Source: Gnetum montanum (taxonomy: Eukaryota > Streptophyta > Gnetopsida > Gnetales > Gnetaceae). From it: DNA of 64,000 nucleotides. The notes under the pieces were generated by a model. The model saw nothing but the letters and a program-made list of their open reading frames with translations. It searched no databases and was not told the origin of the DNA. Position numbers and translations under genes: made by a program. The stretch is from assembly GCA_015680685.1 (NCBI GenBank), contig MNCI01008366.1, forward strand, positions 1,093,145 through 1,157,144, written 5' to 3'. The number at the start of each line of letters is the position of its first letter. The first letter of the stretch is position 1. Of the stretch, positions 12,230 through 25,065 are shown piece by piece.

Positions 12230-14331
12230 AATTAAAAATTAAAAAACCAGGAAAGAAAAGGCAGTGAAACAACTCGTGGATTAGGATTTTAAGGTTGGAA
12301 GTCCTCCTGTGCTTGGTTGAATTTGCTATTTTTAGAGCACTGCCGTGGAATAGTAAATTAATTTTAATTTTTAATGAATATCAATTTTGAAGGCCAAGCA
12401 ACAGTGCACCGAGCATTCTTGGGCAGATAATTACCATGAAACATAGGCATGTATTGGATGGATTGATCAACATAGGGTTGGACAAACTGAATAACGCAAG
12501 GTAGGAGTTGGTATTCAATGTTCTTAATGCAAGGATCAACTTCCAACTTGAACTCATTACTCTCAAGGGCAAATTGGTCTTGTCTCAATCATAAAGAGAA
12601 CAAGGAGAACTTGAAGTACTCAAGGCTAAGCCAAAACCTAGGAAGCTTAAGAAAAAGGTTTAATGCTTTAACTTAGCATGGCACGCTAGAAGACCTTGGA
12701 CAACTCAAAACAAATGAATTTGAATTGGACAAATTGTCTAGGAGGTGTTCATGGAAAGGAAAAACAAGCCACCTTGGATGCATCCCAAGTGAGAATAAAA
12801 TCTTATGCCCTCTAATCATCACTAATTTGGAAGCTACCAGCAAGGAGCTTGCTACAAAGAATTGAAGGTTGGAGGTGGTGAAGAAAAAAAGAGACATTTA
12901 AAATCTACATAGAATACATCAATGAAGAACAAGCTAAGAAAACTTTGGAGATAGTAAACTTGACACGAGAAAATAGGAACTCATTCATGCAAGAAGGTAG
13001 ATTGGTCTAGTAGTAACCATTTGGAGAAAATGTTGCTTGAAAGAATATGGTAAAATGACACGAATATCAAAAACCATTATAATGATTAGTTTGGTCTACA
13101 AAAGTAGATAAATGAAGAAGAAATCAAAATATCCAAGACCAAACTCAACATCATCTTCAAGAATTCTAGCATGGTAGCATGGACCCATGTCATCAATGTA
13201 GCTAGTACAATTAGTCAAGTTGAGCTATTGAAGACCTTACTTGTTATATAAAGCTTCCCAACCTCTGCTACTTCGATTTAACCATCATCACAATAGACAA
13301 TCCTAAAAATGAGATGTAAAAGTAGCTTACAACAACATTTTCACTTTTTGATCAATTCTTTAAAAGATGAAGAAGTAAACTTGGTTCTATTTTGGTTGAG
13401 GCACACTTGGAAAAAAAATTGAGAATAATAAGAAAAAACATTCACAGAGGAGTCCATCTAGGAAAACACGATTTAAATATACTAGTCCTCATTAGTAGGA
13501 CAAACAAATAAACAAACAAAAGAACCTATGCACTTCATACTTCAAATTAAGGATTACCATGCTTTGCAATAGCAGCTAACCAAGTCAAGAGGGCCAAATA
13601 CACTACAACAAAAGGTGGTAGGATTTTACTAACAAATGCAAAGATGTTACAACCCAAATATGATATAATAGCAATGGGAGCAAGTCTTTGAATTTCTAAT
13701 GTTGCCACGCTAATCAAACTCTTGACCATTCATTAAGAGTATTAACCAAACTAAAGAGGTAGATATTGATGCATGTTATCTTATTAAAACAATTTCAAGA
13801 ATCATTGTTGAAAGCTGAAAGTCATGAGTTGAATTCTAGTAGGCAATGCTAAATTATAACGTTCTAATTGGACTATATATATTAGGGTGTACTTAAATTA
13901 CAATTATTTTAGGGTTCCAACACAAAAATCATTGTTGGCTATGCAAGTAAATAAAGCATGATCTATGGTCTCCTCTTCCTGATAACACCTTTTGCAAATA
14001 TCATCTTTGATGATGCCTTCCAACGACAAAAAAAAAAAGCTTTGACAATTAACTTTTTGTGAAGGCACTTACTTATGAGGATGTGATGCGTGGGGACCAT
14101 CATGAATGTCAAGTTCACAATTAGACCAAGAGCAACTTACAAGCAACTTTGGCAAAGTTAAACATCTATAGGACCAAATTTTTAGGTCAAAGGGATGTAG
14201 CTAAAGACTTAGTCTTAAAAATGATTGACTACCAAACAACTAGCAACTAAAAGTAGTAATGCTAGAACAACACATGTTCACTACTATAAATACAAACCCA
14301 TAGCCACATTTATAACACCTTTGGATCAATA
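12230..14331. other. Degenerate intergenic DNA left of the retrotransposon nest
   Basis: There are no long open frames. Short stretches are rich in Lys, Glu and Leu codons on the plus strand around 12600-13200 but full of stops, as in an old coding relic that I cannot name. A zinc-binding tail of a non-LTR RT is recognisable near 13930-14030 on the minus strand. The region ends where the 5' LTR of N1 begins. Confidence 0.45.
13925..14035 (-). pseudogene. Relic of a LINE-type reverse-transcriptase zinc-binding domain
   Basis: The minus strand reads LEGIIKDDICKRCYQ, then EEETIDHALFTC. The CxxC...EETxxHxxxxC pattern is characteristic of the zf-RVT domain at the end of plant LINE ORF2 proteins. 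Flanking frames are broken and no RT or RNase H could be followed. I infer a very old 3' fragment of a LINE. Confidence 0.45.
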
Positions 14332-15184
14332 GCTGATAAATCCAAATTTTTTGCAGCAATGATATCGTAGTTATGATTTCATAGATATGTTATTATATCT
14401 CATGATACGTTATCATATGAATGATATCGCAGGGTGCATACTAGCCTATAAAAGCAATACTTAGGTGCATTGATCCGCGATAGATTTGATGACATAGTAG
14501 CAAAACTCTTTGAGTTTGTTTTCGTAATTTTAGCTTTTAGTACATAGCAGTGTGTGTCCGTAGTGTGATGTTAACTGATTGAACAGAGTCTTTATTCAAG
14601 TGTGATGTACTTGGATGCATTGCATGACCGAAAATAAAGATTACAATTACTTTCCATCATTGCAGCAACACTAGTTTTATTTATGCTTTCATTTAGTTTA
14701 TTGTTTACTATTTTCATAATTATTGATTTACTTTCAATGCACTTTACTATTCTTGTCATTAAGCGAAATGAATATGATTGATTTGGAGCACTTAAGTGTA
14801 GCTACTTGGTAACCTAGTAGTACTATCACTTGGTAATCCTAATAATAGTTGCATGAAGTCCAAGGAGTGAACAGAAGAGGAGGACTAGTTGCTCATTGCA
14901 TAGGCTAGATTAGATTTATTTACTATTACTTAGATTTAGAAACTATTACTTTTACTTCATGTTAGTTAGGAGCACTATGGCTCATACAACATCATCTATC
15001 ATATGCCTTAGCATGAGTTAAACCATATGCATTGAATTTACTAGCTCATGTGGGGAGACAACAATTACAAACTCTAACTAATTACTTGCATAATCACATT
15101 GCCTTGTCTACAGAATTCAACCTGGATCATGCATGAACACTCGTATCTACTATGGTTGGGTGTTGGATACTCCTCTGCTCGTCA
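14332..15184 (+). repeat. 5' LTR of N1
   Basis: It begins TGATAAATCC and ends GCTCGTCA, decayed forms of the TGATGA...TCATCA termini shared by the other Athila-like LTRs in this window. A promoter-like CCTATAAAAG lies at about 14445-14454, preceded by several ATGATATCG-type dyads. The part near the 3' end is recognisably the reverse complement of the starts of the minus-strand LTRs at 15253, 18331 and 29832. Confidence 0.75.
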
Positions 15185-15185
15185 T

Positions 15186-15203
15186 TAGTGTTGTTGCCAA
15201 GGA
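15186..15203 (+). other. tRNA-Asp-like primer binding site of N1
   Basis: TAGTGTTGTTGCCAAGGA follows the LTR end by one base. It matches the Athila-type tRNA-Asp primer site TGGCGCCGTTGCCGGGGA, with most differences being transitions as expected after cytosine deamination. Confidence 0.7.
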
Positions 15204-15252
15204 CAAATCAATGTTATGCTAAGTAATTGATTTTCCAAAGTTCATTGTATCT

Positions 15253-16130
15253 TGATGAGCAGCGAGGTATCCCTACGCTCAACCATATGAATCACAAAAA
15301 TTTACATACAATCTAGTCAAATTCCATGGATGAGACTAGTTGCGGTATTTAGATCGTTATGCTTTGATCACAATTCGCTATCTTCGCACTTGGACTAGTG
15401 GTAGCTTTGTCATGTATGTTTAGTCCAAAGTGAGGCATATGATGCTATCTACTTTCTACACTACTCCTGATGATAAAAAGAGATGAATTCATTAAACTAA
15501 GAGATATTGGAAAATAAGATCTAAACTAGCCTATGGTAATGAGTATCTGCTCTTAGCCATTTGTACACATCTTGGACTTCATGACGCTACTTCTAGGATT
15601 GCCAAGTGTACACCACTGGTTGTGCCAAATGATACACCTCTGGATTACCAAGTATTTACACTTAAATTCTCATGATTAATGTGTATGCATTCCGCTTAAT
15701 AACAGGAACAATAAATGACAATAAATGGAAATATTTAACTAAAGAAAGCAATAAATAATTAAAGCAACAATAATCTAATTAGATGATGCAATGATGGAAA
15801 TAATCTCGATCTTTATTGCTAGTCATGTAATGTGTCCAAGTACATCACACTCAAACAAATGTGTCATATGACTATAAGCATCACACTACGGGCATGCACT
15901 AGAAATAACAAACTTTAAAGAAAATAAATTGAAAACTAACTTAAAAATCAACTATCAACTATTTTCTACCTCCCCTCATCTAAGCATCCTAACACCATAT
16001 TTATAGGTGAGATTCAGATGAGGCGATGTCAAGTATCCAATGTTGTTTATTAGTCTCGACATTGGGTATGCAATGTCAGGGCTCCGATGTTACATATTCA
16101 ATGTTGGGGCCACAGAAGGATGACTCATCA
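15253..16130 (-). repeat. 3' LTR of N2 with adjacent polypurine tract
   Basis: 878 bases, TGATGAGC...CTCATCA on the plus strand. On the element strand it starts TGATGAGTCATCC. The polypurine tract is the complement of 16131-16140 (CATGGGGGTA on the element strand). A TATA box, CCTATAAATA, lies at about 15998-16007 (complement). Between the LTR start and the TATA box are three dyad units of the type GACATTGGGTATGCAATGTC. Confidence 0.85.
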
Positions 16131-16320
16131 TACCCCCATGATTGAATGAAAACTCATCCTCGAGTGAAACAAAATGAGGAACAAGTTCTTTAGAAAATAT
16201 TGATAGGTATGGGATCATTAACTAACTCAACAATAAAAAAGACTCTTGCATGCCACAATGGTGCAATACAAAAATGGGACACATTATTAAAAAAAAAAAA
16301 CAAAAGCAAGGCTGGGAAGC

Positions 16321-18330
16321 TCATGTAGTGCTCGAAGGTGGTGGCTCTCCCATCGACTACTTCCTTTTGTCGCCAAGCCATTGAAACTTGTATTGATTGA
16401 GCAAAGCTTGCAACTTTTCTTCCTATGTCCTTAGGTCATGCACCATCCAAGCTACTATGTTGATGTGTGCTAGTGCTGGTACATCTTAAAGACATGGCAA
16501 TTGTAGAAACATTTGATTTGCTTTTACATATCATGCTACAAATTGCCATCGTTCTTCCTCGAAAGCTCTAGCTTTATCTTTGAGCTCATGATAATTTATC
16601 AACCTGCAAGCTAGGTTCGAGGCTACACCTTTCTATCCCTGATAACTAGTTTTGACCACCTCCAACTCTGAGTTTGCCACCTACAACTTTTGCAAAGCCT
16701 CTTTTTGATCTACAAACTCTTTCTCATACAATGCATAGGTGGTTGCCACTTGTTTTTCTAGCTCACTTCAGGGATGACCTGCTATTAACATGGCAAGGTT
16801 GGCATATCTAAGGTTAGCCAATGTCATGTACTCTTTTAAATCCTCTATTTGTAGGTCTTTATTTTTGACTTCTGCTTGTTGGACCATAGCATAGCTATTC
16901 AAGATGGCCTTCCATTCAGAATTCTCCAATGACAATGAGCTAATGTGGGCCTTGGCCATCTTGATTTCCTTCTCATTGATTTCCTTAAACATGCCAACTT
17001 GGTCACAAAAGTGTTCTTTTAACTTTTCATGCTTTTTGGCCTCATTCTGCCACACGTTGATCTCGATTACTGACTTTAGACAAATAGTGGATACCTCCTC
17101 CATGGAGAGGGTTCTATTTTCCTAGGCTAATCTACTCATATCTTGGTTGACCCTCACTAATTGTTCTCACAATTGGTGAACACTTTCTTCTAAGATGTTC
17201 TTTTGTCTTTCTAGTGGTCAACTGGGAATTCTCTACAGTGAGTTGCTTATTTTCTTCTTGGACAATAGTTAGTGCCTTTTTATACGCATGAGATTATGTG
17301 TCTGTAGCAGAGGCATTTCAAACTATCGTCTCCTTCTCTCACTTCATAGTTTCTTTCTCCTTTGTTAGCTTGGTGAGCTCCCTTGTCCTGAATTGCTCTA
17401 GTTGGTCTAGTATGACAAAACAAGAAAGATCCCATTGTTCAGGGTGCAGGGTAGCCAACTCTTCTTGCACTCTTTGTACCTTAGCTCCTACATGTTCTGC
17501 CCTGACCTCTATCATGACCATATTTTTTTGGTGATGATGAGGTCTGATTGTGCTATAGTAACATTGCTAGAGATTTCAAATAGAGTGGTCATTACTTGAC
17601 TTGTTTGCAACAAGTGAGCAAGCATGTCCTCATGCATCATAGGAGTCATTGAGGTTCCAACTAGTGTCTCTAGTTCCTGCTAGATCAGTTAGAGGCACAA
17701 TAGGAACATTGAATGACTCCTTGATGTGATCAGTGATCACCTCTACTACACCCATTGCATCCTCGTGTTGTAGCACCATGACTATGCCACCTTCTCCAGT
17801 TTCCGATGTGACTTGAAAGGATGCAGCATTTCCAGAGATCTAGCGTGACCATTGGGATCCCCTTCCTTTTGATTGAATTAAGAGCTCTCCCCTTATTGGA
17901 TCAGCTAAGATGGTGGACCGTATGACATCGTCTGTAACTTGGAAGAGATTGGCCTCATCCCTGCTTTCCCAGCTGATAGTTTCAATGATTCTCTGCAAGT
18001 GGCTCATCGATGGTCTATAACCTTGTAGTGGCGGTGATGGAGCTGGTGCTTGTGGATGCTGCTCAGGCTCTTGTTGCATTTCTGTTCTTGGTTCTATCTC
18101 CTTTTCAGCTTCTTGCTTCTCACCAGAATCTTTTCTTAGTGCTATGATTTTTAGGAGTTCTGTGAAGGAGGTGTGCTGAGCCTTCCTAGGGATATCATTA
18201 GTATATCCCAAGATTCTAGCATGCTTGCATAGATTTGTGATCAAACAAGGAAACAAAAGTGTTGGTCTCCTTGACTTCATTTCTTTGAACTACTGTTGGA
18301 TTTCTATGAAGTAATATTGGGAAAGGTTGA
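16321..18330 (-). pseudogene. ORF2 of N2 (env position): plant-transposon-protein-like domain plus coiled coil, broken by N3
   Basis: The frame ends at TGA (16321-16323) after EPPPSSTT, the same end as the N3 copy. From the N-terminal side visible here: a hydrophobic motif FPCLITNLCKHARILGYTND near 18200, as in the putative plant transposon protein family often found 3' of pol in Athila-type elements. Next is an acidic Pro/Gln linker (about 17980-18110) and long Leu/Glu/Lys-rich coiled-coil stretches (about 16650-17560, for example ENSEWKAILNSYAMVQQAEV). The N-terminal part of the domain is missing: N3 cuts the ORF at 18330 and the sequence right of N3 does not resume it. Several frameshifts and stops are present. 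The function of this protein family is unknown to me; a structural or env-like role is only inferred from position. Confidence 0.65.
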
Positions 18331-19138
18331 TGATGAGTGGTGAGGTACCCCTACACTCAACCATACGAATACGAGCGTTTCATGCATGATCCAGTCAAAC
18401 TCCACAGACGGACTAGTTGTGGTATCTAGACAGTTACCCGTAGGTCACAGTTCATTGTCTTCCCATCTAGACTAGTGTTAACTTTGTCACGTATGATTTA
18501 GTCCAGAGTGAGGTGTATGATGTGTTCCTATACTAATGCTGCTTTGGGAGATAATGGAAAATAATATTAACTAAGCTAAGAGAGAGAGAGGGTGAGAGAG
18601 AATCTAAGCTAGCCTAAGTGCAATGAGCATCCGTTCCTCAATCATCCAAACACATCTTGGACCTCGTGCACGACTACCACTGGGATTACCAAGCGCAGAT
18701 CCTAGGTATGCTACTAGGTTACCAAGTAGTCACACTTAAATGCTCGTGATTAAGTCATACTCATTCTGCGTTTAACAGGAGTTTAGGGTAAGAAGATGTT
18801 AACTAAGAAAGCAGTAAATAACAATTAAATAAATAATTAAGCTAAGTGGATGTTGCAATGATGAAGTAATCTTGATCTTTATTTCCGGTCATGTACATGT
18901 CCAAGTACATCACACTGGAATAAGGATGCTGTACAATTACAATCACCACACTACGGGCATGCATTGGGAGAGAAGGGTTGAGAGAAGAACTATTTAAAAC
19001 TAAACACTTAAAAAGAAATTCTAAAAATAAGAACTCAAAAACTTCCTATCAGAACTGTCTACCTCTTATTTATAGATGAGGAGACAGGTTGCGATATCGT
19101 GTATGCAATATCGTGGCCAACAAAATGATAACTCATCA
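18331..19138 (-). repeat. 3' LTR of N3
   Basis: 808 bases, TGATGAGTGG...ACTCATCA on the plus strand, followed by the complement of polypurine tract CGTGGGGGTA (19139-19148). A TATA-like TCTATAAATAAG lies near 19066-19077 (complement). Upstream of it on the element strand is the dyad CGATATTGCATACACGATAT, with the half-site CGATAT repeated. Confidence 0.88.
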
Positions 19139-19330
19139 TACCCCCACGACTGAATGAAAACTCGTCCTTGAGTTACAGTGAGAACAAGCTCTGTTGTTTA
19201 CACAGTGGATAGGTATGGGATTATTGAATGGTGAGAATGGGTTCATGTTGTAGTGTGGAATTAGAACAAAATTGGGACACAACACAAGGAATGCGAGAGA
19301 AAATCCTATAGCTACAAAAATTGATAGAAC

Positions 19331-21640
19331 TCATGTAGTTCTTGGTGGTGGTGGCTCCTCCATGGGTGCCTTTCCCTTGTCTTATGCTCTAGGTCTTGGG
19401 ACTTGATGGCGTTGAAGTTTGGCCTGGAGTTTCTCCTCTTCGGTTTGGGGGTCTTGCACCATCCATGCTAATCTTATGATGTTTGACGGAGTTGACACTG
19501 CCCATGGGCAAGGTAGTTGCGGAAACATTTGATTTGCCTTGACATACCAAGCTGCAAACACTCGTCATTTCTCCTCATAGGCTCTAGCTTTGTCTCCATA
19601 TTTTTGAAAATCTACAAGCCATCAAGCCAAATTTGTTGTGACACCTTTTTGTCCCTGGTAGCTTGCTTTAACCACCTCCAGTTTAGAATTTGCAATCTCC
19701 AGTTTTTGCAATATCTTTTTGTGTTTTGCAAATTCTATTTCATATTTGCCATAGGTGGTGCCTACCTGTTGCTTGAGCTCTATTCGCGAGTGCCCTGCTG
19801 TTAACATGGAAAGGTTGGCATACTGCAGGTTTGCCAACTTCATGTATTCTGTAAGGTCTTGGATCTGTAGGTCCCAGTTCTTAACTTCCGCTTGGTGGAC
19901 CAATGCATGTGTGTCCAGTATGGCCCACCAATCAGTGTGTTGAGCACTGATAACATTGATGTAAACCTTGTCCATAAGGATTTCCTTCTCAATGATCTGT
20001 TTGTACATCCCCACCTGGTCCCAGAAGTGCTCCTTTAGCTTTTCATGCCATTTAGCCTCATTTTTCCATGTGCTTGTTTCAATAGCCCTCTTTTGGAGGA
20101 TGGCGTGTACCTCCTCCATTGAGAGGGTTCGATTCTCCCTGGCTAAACGGTTCATGTCTTGGTTAACCTGGATGAATTATTCTCACAACTAATGGAAATG
20201 TTCTTCAAGAACATTCTTTTGCTTTACCACAGAGGTCAACCGAAGGTTGTCAGCAACAAGCTGCTTGTTTTCCTCTTGTAAGGCCTTGAGTGCCTTGGTA
20301 TGCACATAAGTTTACACTTGTGCTATAGAGGCATCCCAAATAGCCTTCTCTTTTTCTTCTACCACCTTCTTATTCTTTGTTAGTAGTTTGGTCAGTTGCT
20401 CACTTTTGAAACTATCCAGCTGGTCTGCGGGAACAAATTGCAAAGGGTCCTGTTGTGCTGCTTATAGGGCCATGAGCCTTTCTTGCAATTTTTACACCTC
20501 TACCTTAGCGTGCTCAGCCCTCATATCTATCAAGACCAGCTTCCCCTTGGTGGAAATGAGGTCTGATTGAATTACCGTAACATCTTGAGGAATGTCAAAT
20601 AGGGACTTCATTACTTGTCCTGTTTGTAGCAATCAATCAAGTACATCCTCATGTTCTGCAGGAGTCATTGAGGTTCTGGCCAAAGTTTGAGCATCCTATG
20701 CTCCTATGAGATCTACTGATGGCACAACAGGTACATTGAATGATTCTTTAATGTGCTCTGTGACCACATTTGCGCTCCCACTACATCCTGGTGTTGCATG
20801 ACAACCACTGTGGCCCCTTCACCAATTTCTAATTACACTTGGAAAGATGTAGCATTCCCCGAGATCTATTGTGACCAAGTACTTTCCCCTCCTCCTGTAT
20901 GGATGGAAACGTCACCCTTTGCACGATCCAAAGAAACTATGGGCTGTATGGCATCGTCGATGACGTGGAAGAGATTTCCATCATCATGACTTCCCCAACT
21001 GACTATCTCAGCGATGGCCCTGAGATGGCTCATCGACGGTTTGTAATCTTATGGCGGCGGTGGTTGATCTTGGCCTATGCTGGGCCCTGCTTCTTGTTGT
21101 TGGTTGGGTCCTGTACTTGGAAGTTGGTTGGGTCCTGCAAGTTGAGTTGCAGTTGGCCCTGCTATCTGTTCTTTTTCTTGTTCTAGTCCCAGCGTCTCAC
21201 TAGTGATTTTCCTTGTGGCTGGTGGCTTTAACAATTCAGCATATGAAGCATTTTAGGCTTTTCAGAGGACATCATTGGTGTATCCTCTGATACCAGAACG
21301 TTGGCATAGCTTCCTGATAAGGCAAGGGAAGGGCAACACCATCTTCCCTATCTTTCGTTCTTCGAATCGCCTCAGGATCTCTATAAAGTATAGATGAGGT
21401 AGGTTAACATTAACCTTTCCCATCAATATTGCACATCCCCTTGCCGCATATGTTGAAATCCTTTTTAGGCCTTCATGGGGAAGAGGTGATATGTTCCAAT
21501 TTTGAAATAGATCCTCTCTTCCATCATCAACTCTCCAAATGTCTTATCCTTGCGATATGCCCTTTCCAACCAAACTCATCGTGCATTAGGGTCTAAATAG
21601 GTAGATAACTAAGCAACCTTTGACCCTATATTCGGAACGT
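19331..21640 (-). pseudogene. ORF2 of N3: plant-transposon-protein-like domain, Pro-rich linker, coiled coil
   Basis: This is the best preserved ORF2 in the window. The longest uninterrupted part (177 codons, 19622-20155) is a coiled-coil protein segment (for example KNEAKWHEKLKEHFWDQVGM) and shares many residues with the N2 copy at 16768-17103. Upstream, about 21040-21230, is a Gly/Pro/Gln-rich linker with repeats of AGPNQ type. Before it, about 21250-21440 reads GKVNVNLPHLYFIEILRRFE and FPCLIRKLCQRSGIRGYTND, the hallmark end of the plant transposon protein domain. The frame ends at TGA 19331-19333 after EEPPPPRTT. It lies just upstream of the 3' polypurine tract, where Athila elements carry their env-like ORF. 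Stops and frameshifts make it non-functional. No signal peptide or clear membrane segment was seen. Confidence 0.7.
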
Positions 21641-21641
21641 G

Positions 21642-21715
21642 TTTATAGGTTTGATGTGATGCGATATCGCGGCCTATCAATATTTAGGCCCGCGAGAAAA
21701 TATCGAATTTTGAAG
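21642..21715 (-). promoter_or_regulatory. Internal U3-like promoter candidate of N3
   Basis: On the element strand a dyad containing GGCCGCGATATCGCAT (complement of 21661-21674 and flank) is followed by CCTATAAACACG (TATA, complement of 21642-21649). The same dyad and order occur in the N3 LTR (19091-19118, then TATA near 19070). It would point transcription into ORF2. Confidence 0.45.
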
Positions 21716-23180
21716 GTTTTTTTGAAATTAACAATGTAAATGAAGGACATGTGGGAAAGTGTTAAAGGTTCTAGGGTAATTTAGTTAGTTTTGAAGGTAC
21801 GAATAATGATATGTGGGTGGGAGTGATCACTAAAGGCTTCAGGTGGTAAGGGATAGAAAAAGGCCATGTGATGGTTCATAGGAACACTGGAATTCGGAGG
21901 GATAGTAATAAGGGAAAGAACATTGTTGATAATATGTTGAGGGTAATAAATGGTGTGTGGAAGATGGGTTATGAGTGCAAATTATGAAAATTATGCAAGT
22001 GGGTCCTCCCCAAAGCAAGTTCCAACCTATAATGCCCTTGCGTAACCACACTTAAAAGTGTCCGTGGGTACTTGAAGGGTTAAATGTAATCTGCACTGGG
22101 TCCACAAAACACACACATGTAAGTATCACCGGGATGAGGTAAGAATTCTATGCTATATGATACACGAGCTACAATTACATGGACAACGAGATGAGATGGA
22201 CTATAGAAGGGATTGGAGAGATTGGGACATAAGGTAACTAACCTAGGGCACAGTGAATCCTATGTGTAAAGCATGATTAATGTGTCATTAATCGGTCGTT
22301 CCAAGATCAGGACCAAGTCCATTCCTCTGATCAATGACACTTCATTGTTTCATCCCATGATGAGCGACTATGAGAGTACCCAAACAACAAGGTGTATGAT
22401 CACTTGGCATTTTGTTCAAGGAAGGAGTGATTTTTTGCTTTGTCACACTTTCTTCATTTTTTTTTCCGATTGCTGAATCCAGAGAAGCTACCAACCTTCA
22501 GGAATGGGTGCATGTCTTTCCAGTGGGACCCCCTAGAACAACATTGTATTTTTGAGTGCCTTTTGATTACTCTTACTCCCATTTTGCGTTAGATCTACAA
22601 GGATCTTAGTATAACCACATTGCGTGATAACTCTCACAGACGTCACCAAAGAGAATCCGCAAGTCCCCTTGATGTCACACCCTAATCATTCCCTCTTGAT
22701 CCATCCTTCTTCATTCTGGGTACAATGAACACAAAAATTAATTTTAAGTTTTAAAAATGTCAAGAATATCACTGTATCGTCAAACAAAACCTCTTATTGG
22801 TAGAATGGATGAGTGGGTGTAATGGACTTACTGTCCAAATAATTGATTGTTTGAGACTCGATAACATAGAACACACCTCAACCAATGAGCCACATGAGTG
22901 TTTTATTCATAGATGAGATTACTTATAAAAAAGTAAAAAGACAAAAAGACAAAAAGACAAAAAGATAAAACAAGAAATTGAAAAATGAAAAACTGGAAAA
23001 CAAAAAGTTGTAAAATTAAAGAAAATGAAAAATATTTATTAATCCTGCTTGTTATTAAAATGGGGGGTATCCCCCATAATTAAATGGTTGAGGATGGCAA
23101 GGATTAATAAATGAAAGATGAGGATCCTTGCATGTTGGAAATATTGAAACTCGGTCACACTTACCCCATTGGGGTTCACA
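21716..23180 (-). other. Noncoding block of N3 between gag and ORF2
   Basis: AT-rich and non-coding. It contains a block on the element strand reading GGGGAGGACCCAC (near 21994-22010) that is also present in N2, N5 and N6. It also has stretches rich in TTTTAC/ATTTT near 22930-23040, and on the gag side a segment ending in ATGGGGGGTATCCCCC-like palindromes near 23060-23080. In N5 and N6 this block follows integrase, whereas here it follows gag directly. Confidence 0.6.
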
Positions 23181-23183
23181 CAC

Positions 23184-24995
23184 TTAATTATAGTAAGCAT
23201 AGTGGGGCAATTTATGAGATCTGATTCCTAGATAAAGAGTTGACCCACTATGATATTTGGGACCGTAAGATGGTATGTAAGGATTAGGACGTCGCGCTCC
23301 ATGGCTGTGTTCATTGGGCCATATGGTTGTTGGAGTGTGAGTTGATGGCCCTGATGAAGTAACATGAGGCATTGAGTTTGAAGAGAAGGATGCACCATGG
23401 TGTTTCTCTTCTGCTGAGTTGGAGAATGTAGTGGCCTTGGAATTGTGTTATTCCTTCCTATAGTCATGTTTAAAGAAGGGACACTTTTGATGTTGAGGAG
23501 GCCTCTTACTACCGTTGGCAATAGTAGCACAAGTAACGTTCATGGGTTGTTGTTGTGGTGTAGACACTGCAGGAATAGTTGGTGGAAATGTAGAAGGAGG
23601 AAAAGGATGAGAATGTTAAAATTTGGGAGAATTGTAAGGTACACAAGGTGGTGGTTGTGTTGAGGACATAGGATGATAGTATTGAGGAGAATGGTAATGT
23701 CGAAAGATAGAGTATATTGACCCAGTTGGGGAAATAGGATATTGGACTAGATAAGCATTTGGATTCGGATGATATGAAGGGTGTCTCCAGTTTAGGGATG
23801 GTTTCCCCCACGACTGGGATTGTTGCCACTGTGATTGAACACAATATCTCTGTACAAACTCTAGATGTAACGTGCTTCCCCAATGCCCATATAAATGTAA
23901 CAAGATTGGGCATTGACCCTTGGGGTGATCATACAGGAAAATGTTGCATTCATATGTATGTTTGGCTGTTGAGCTCTTATCTTCCTCATCCCTTCTTTCT
24001 GATTGTCTCATAATACTTTGTCCTACTTCTCGGGTTGTCAAAACTCTGTCTCCAATAATATCAATATATTCTCCACACTTTTTATGCGTCCATTTCAACA
24101 TCTTATTAATCTTTTCCTCGACTTCCTCTAATGATTGTTGTACTGGCAAAGATGGCTCTTCCTCCTTGAGATAGGTTGATTTCTCCTTTTTATGATTATG
24201 GACCTCTGTTAAGTTGAGATTTTGGTCCTGTTGATGTTTTTCAACACTCTCCCATCTAGCCATTTCTCCTTCTTCTTTTGCTACCTGCTTAATAAGCTCT
24301 TGGACTTGATGGGTTCATAGTTTGTATAGTTGACTTTGGGCATACATCCCTAGGGTNNNNNNCATGTTGTGCTTGTTTCCACTCTTGGATTTGTTTCCTC
24401 AAGGCTGACACTCTTACATAAGTTTGATATCTTTCATTAAAGAGTTCTACCATTGTTGGCCAACGTCATATTGAATTTGGTTTTAACGATCTATACCATA
24501 CTTTTTCTTGGCCAACAAGTGTCATAGGAAAGAGCTTGAGTTTTTGCCACCCGCTATCAATGTTGTTCCATGCATAGGCATCGTAGAAGGCTTGTAAATG
24601 TTGTTGCGGATCTAAGTCATAGCCTCCCGAGAAATTGGGAAAGTTGTTTAAATCGAGCCTAGATAAGCGGCTCTCTTTACGATGCCTACGGGAGATTCGA
24701 ACAACCTCTTTTATTTGCGTTAGGCTTGTAGTTGCTAGTAGGGGTTCATCATCATTGAGTAAGTTATGCTTTCATGCATTGTGATGATGTTGCCTTCATT
24801 TACATTTATAAGAAACCACCACCTCGGGTTGCTTAATCCAATCTTCATTGTCATAAAATTTGTTGGTTCTCTAATGAATTTCCTCACTAGATGTGGCATT
24901 ATCGTAATCTTGTAGGAGAGGCATGGTTGTAAGATTGTGTGTGAATTTATATGTGACTTTTTATAATGATTTCTTCCTAAAAGATATATCATTAA
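23184..24995 (-). pseudogene. gag of N3 (Athila-like), with an assembly gap
   Basis: Capsid and nucleocapsid precursor of the element. The N-terminal part near 24740-24900 is broken. The longest frame (23616-24263, 215 codons) covers a helical segment (SLEEVEEKINKMLKWTHKKC), then the zinc-knuckle region CNIFLYDHPKGQCP, then a Tyr/Pro/Ser-rich C-terminal tail. Six N at 24357-24362 stand where N2 has about 122 extra bases coding for the second half of the capsid. No protease or RT follows. Confidence 0.75.
24357..24362. other. Assembly gap (6 N) in the N3 gag
   Basis: The left flank matches N2 up to about 28716 and the right flank matches N2 from about 28839. If N3 is collinear, some 122 bases are hidden by the six N, so the gap size is nominal. 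Confidence 0.8.
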
Positions 24996-25046
24996 TTTCT
25001 ATACAGTGACCTTGTATGATATAACTAATCTAGATAACTAGCACCG

Positions 25047-25064
25047 TCCCTAGCAACAACGCCA
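25047..25064 (-). other. tRNA-Asp-like primer binding site of N3
   Basis: On the element strand TGGCGTTGTTGCTAGGGA lies one base after the 5' LTR end. It matches the Athila tRNA-Asp site with transitions only. Confidence 0.75.
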
Positions 25065-25065
25065 A

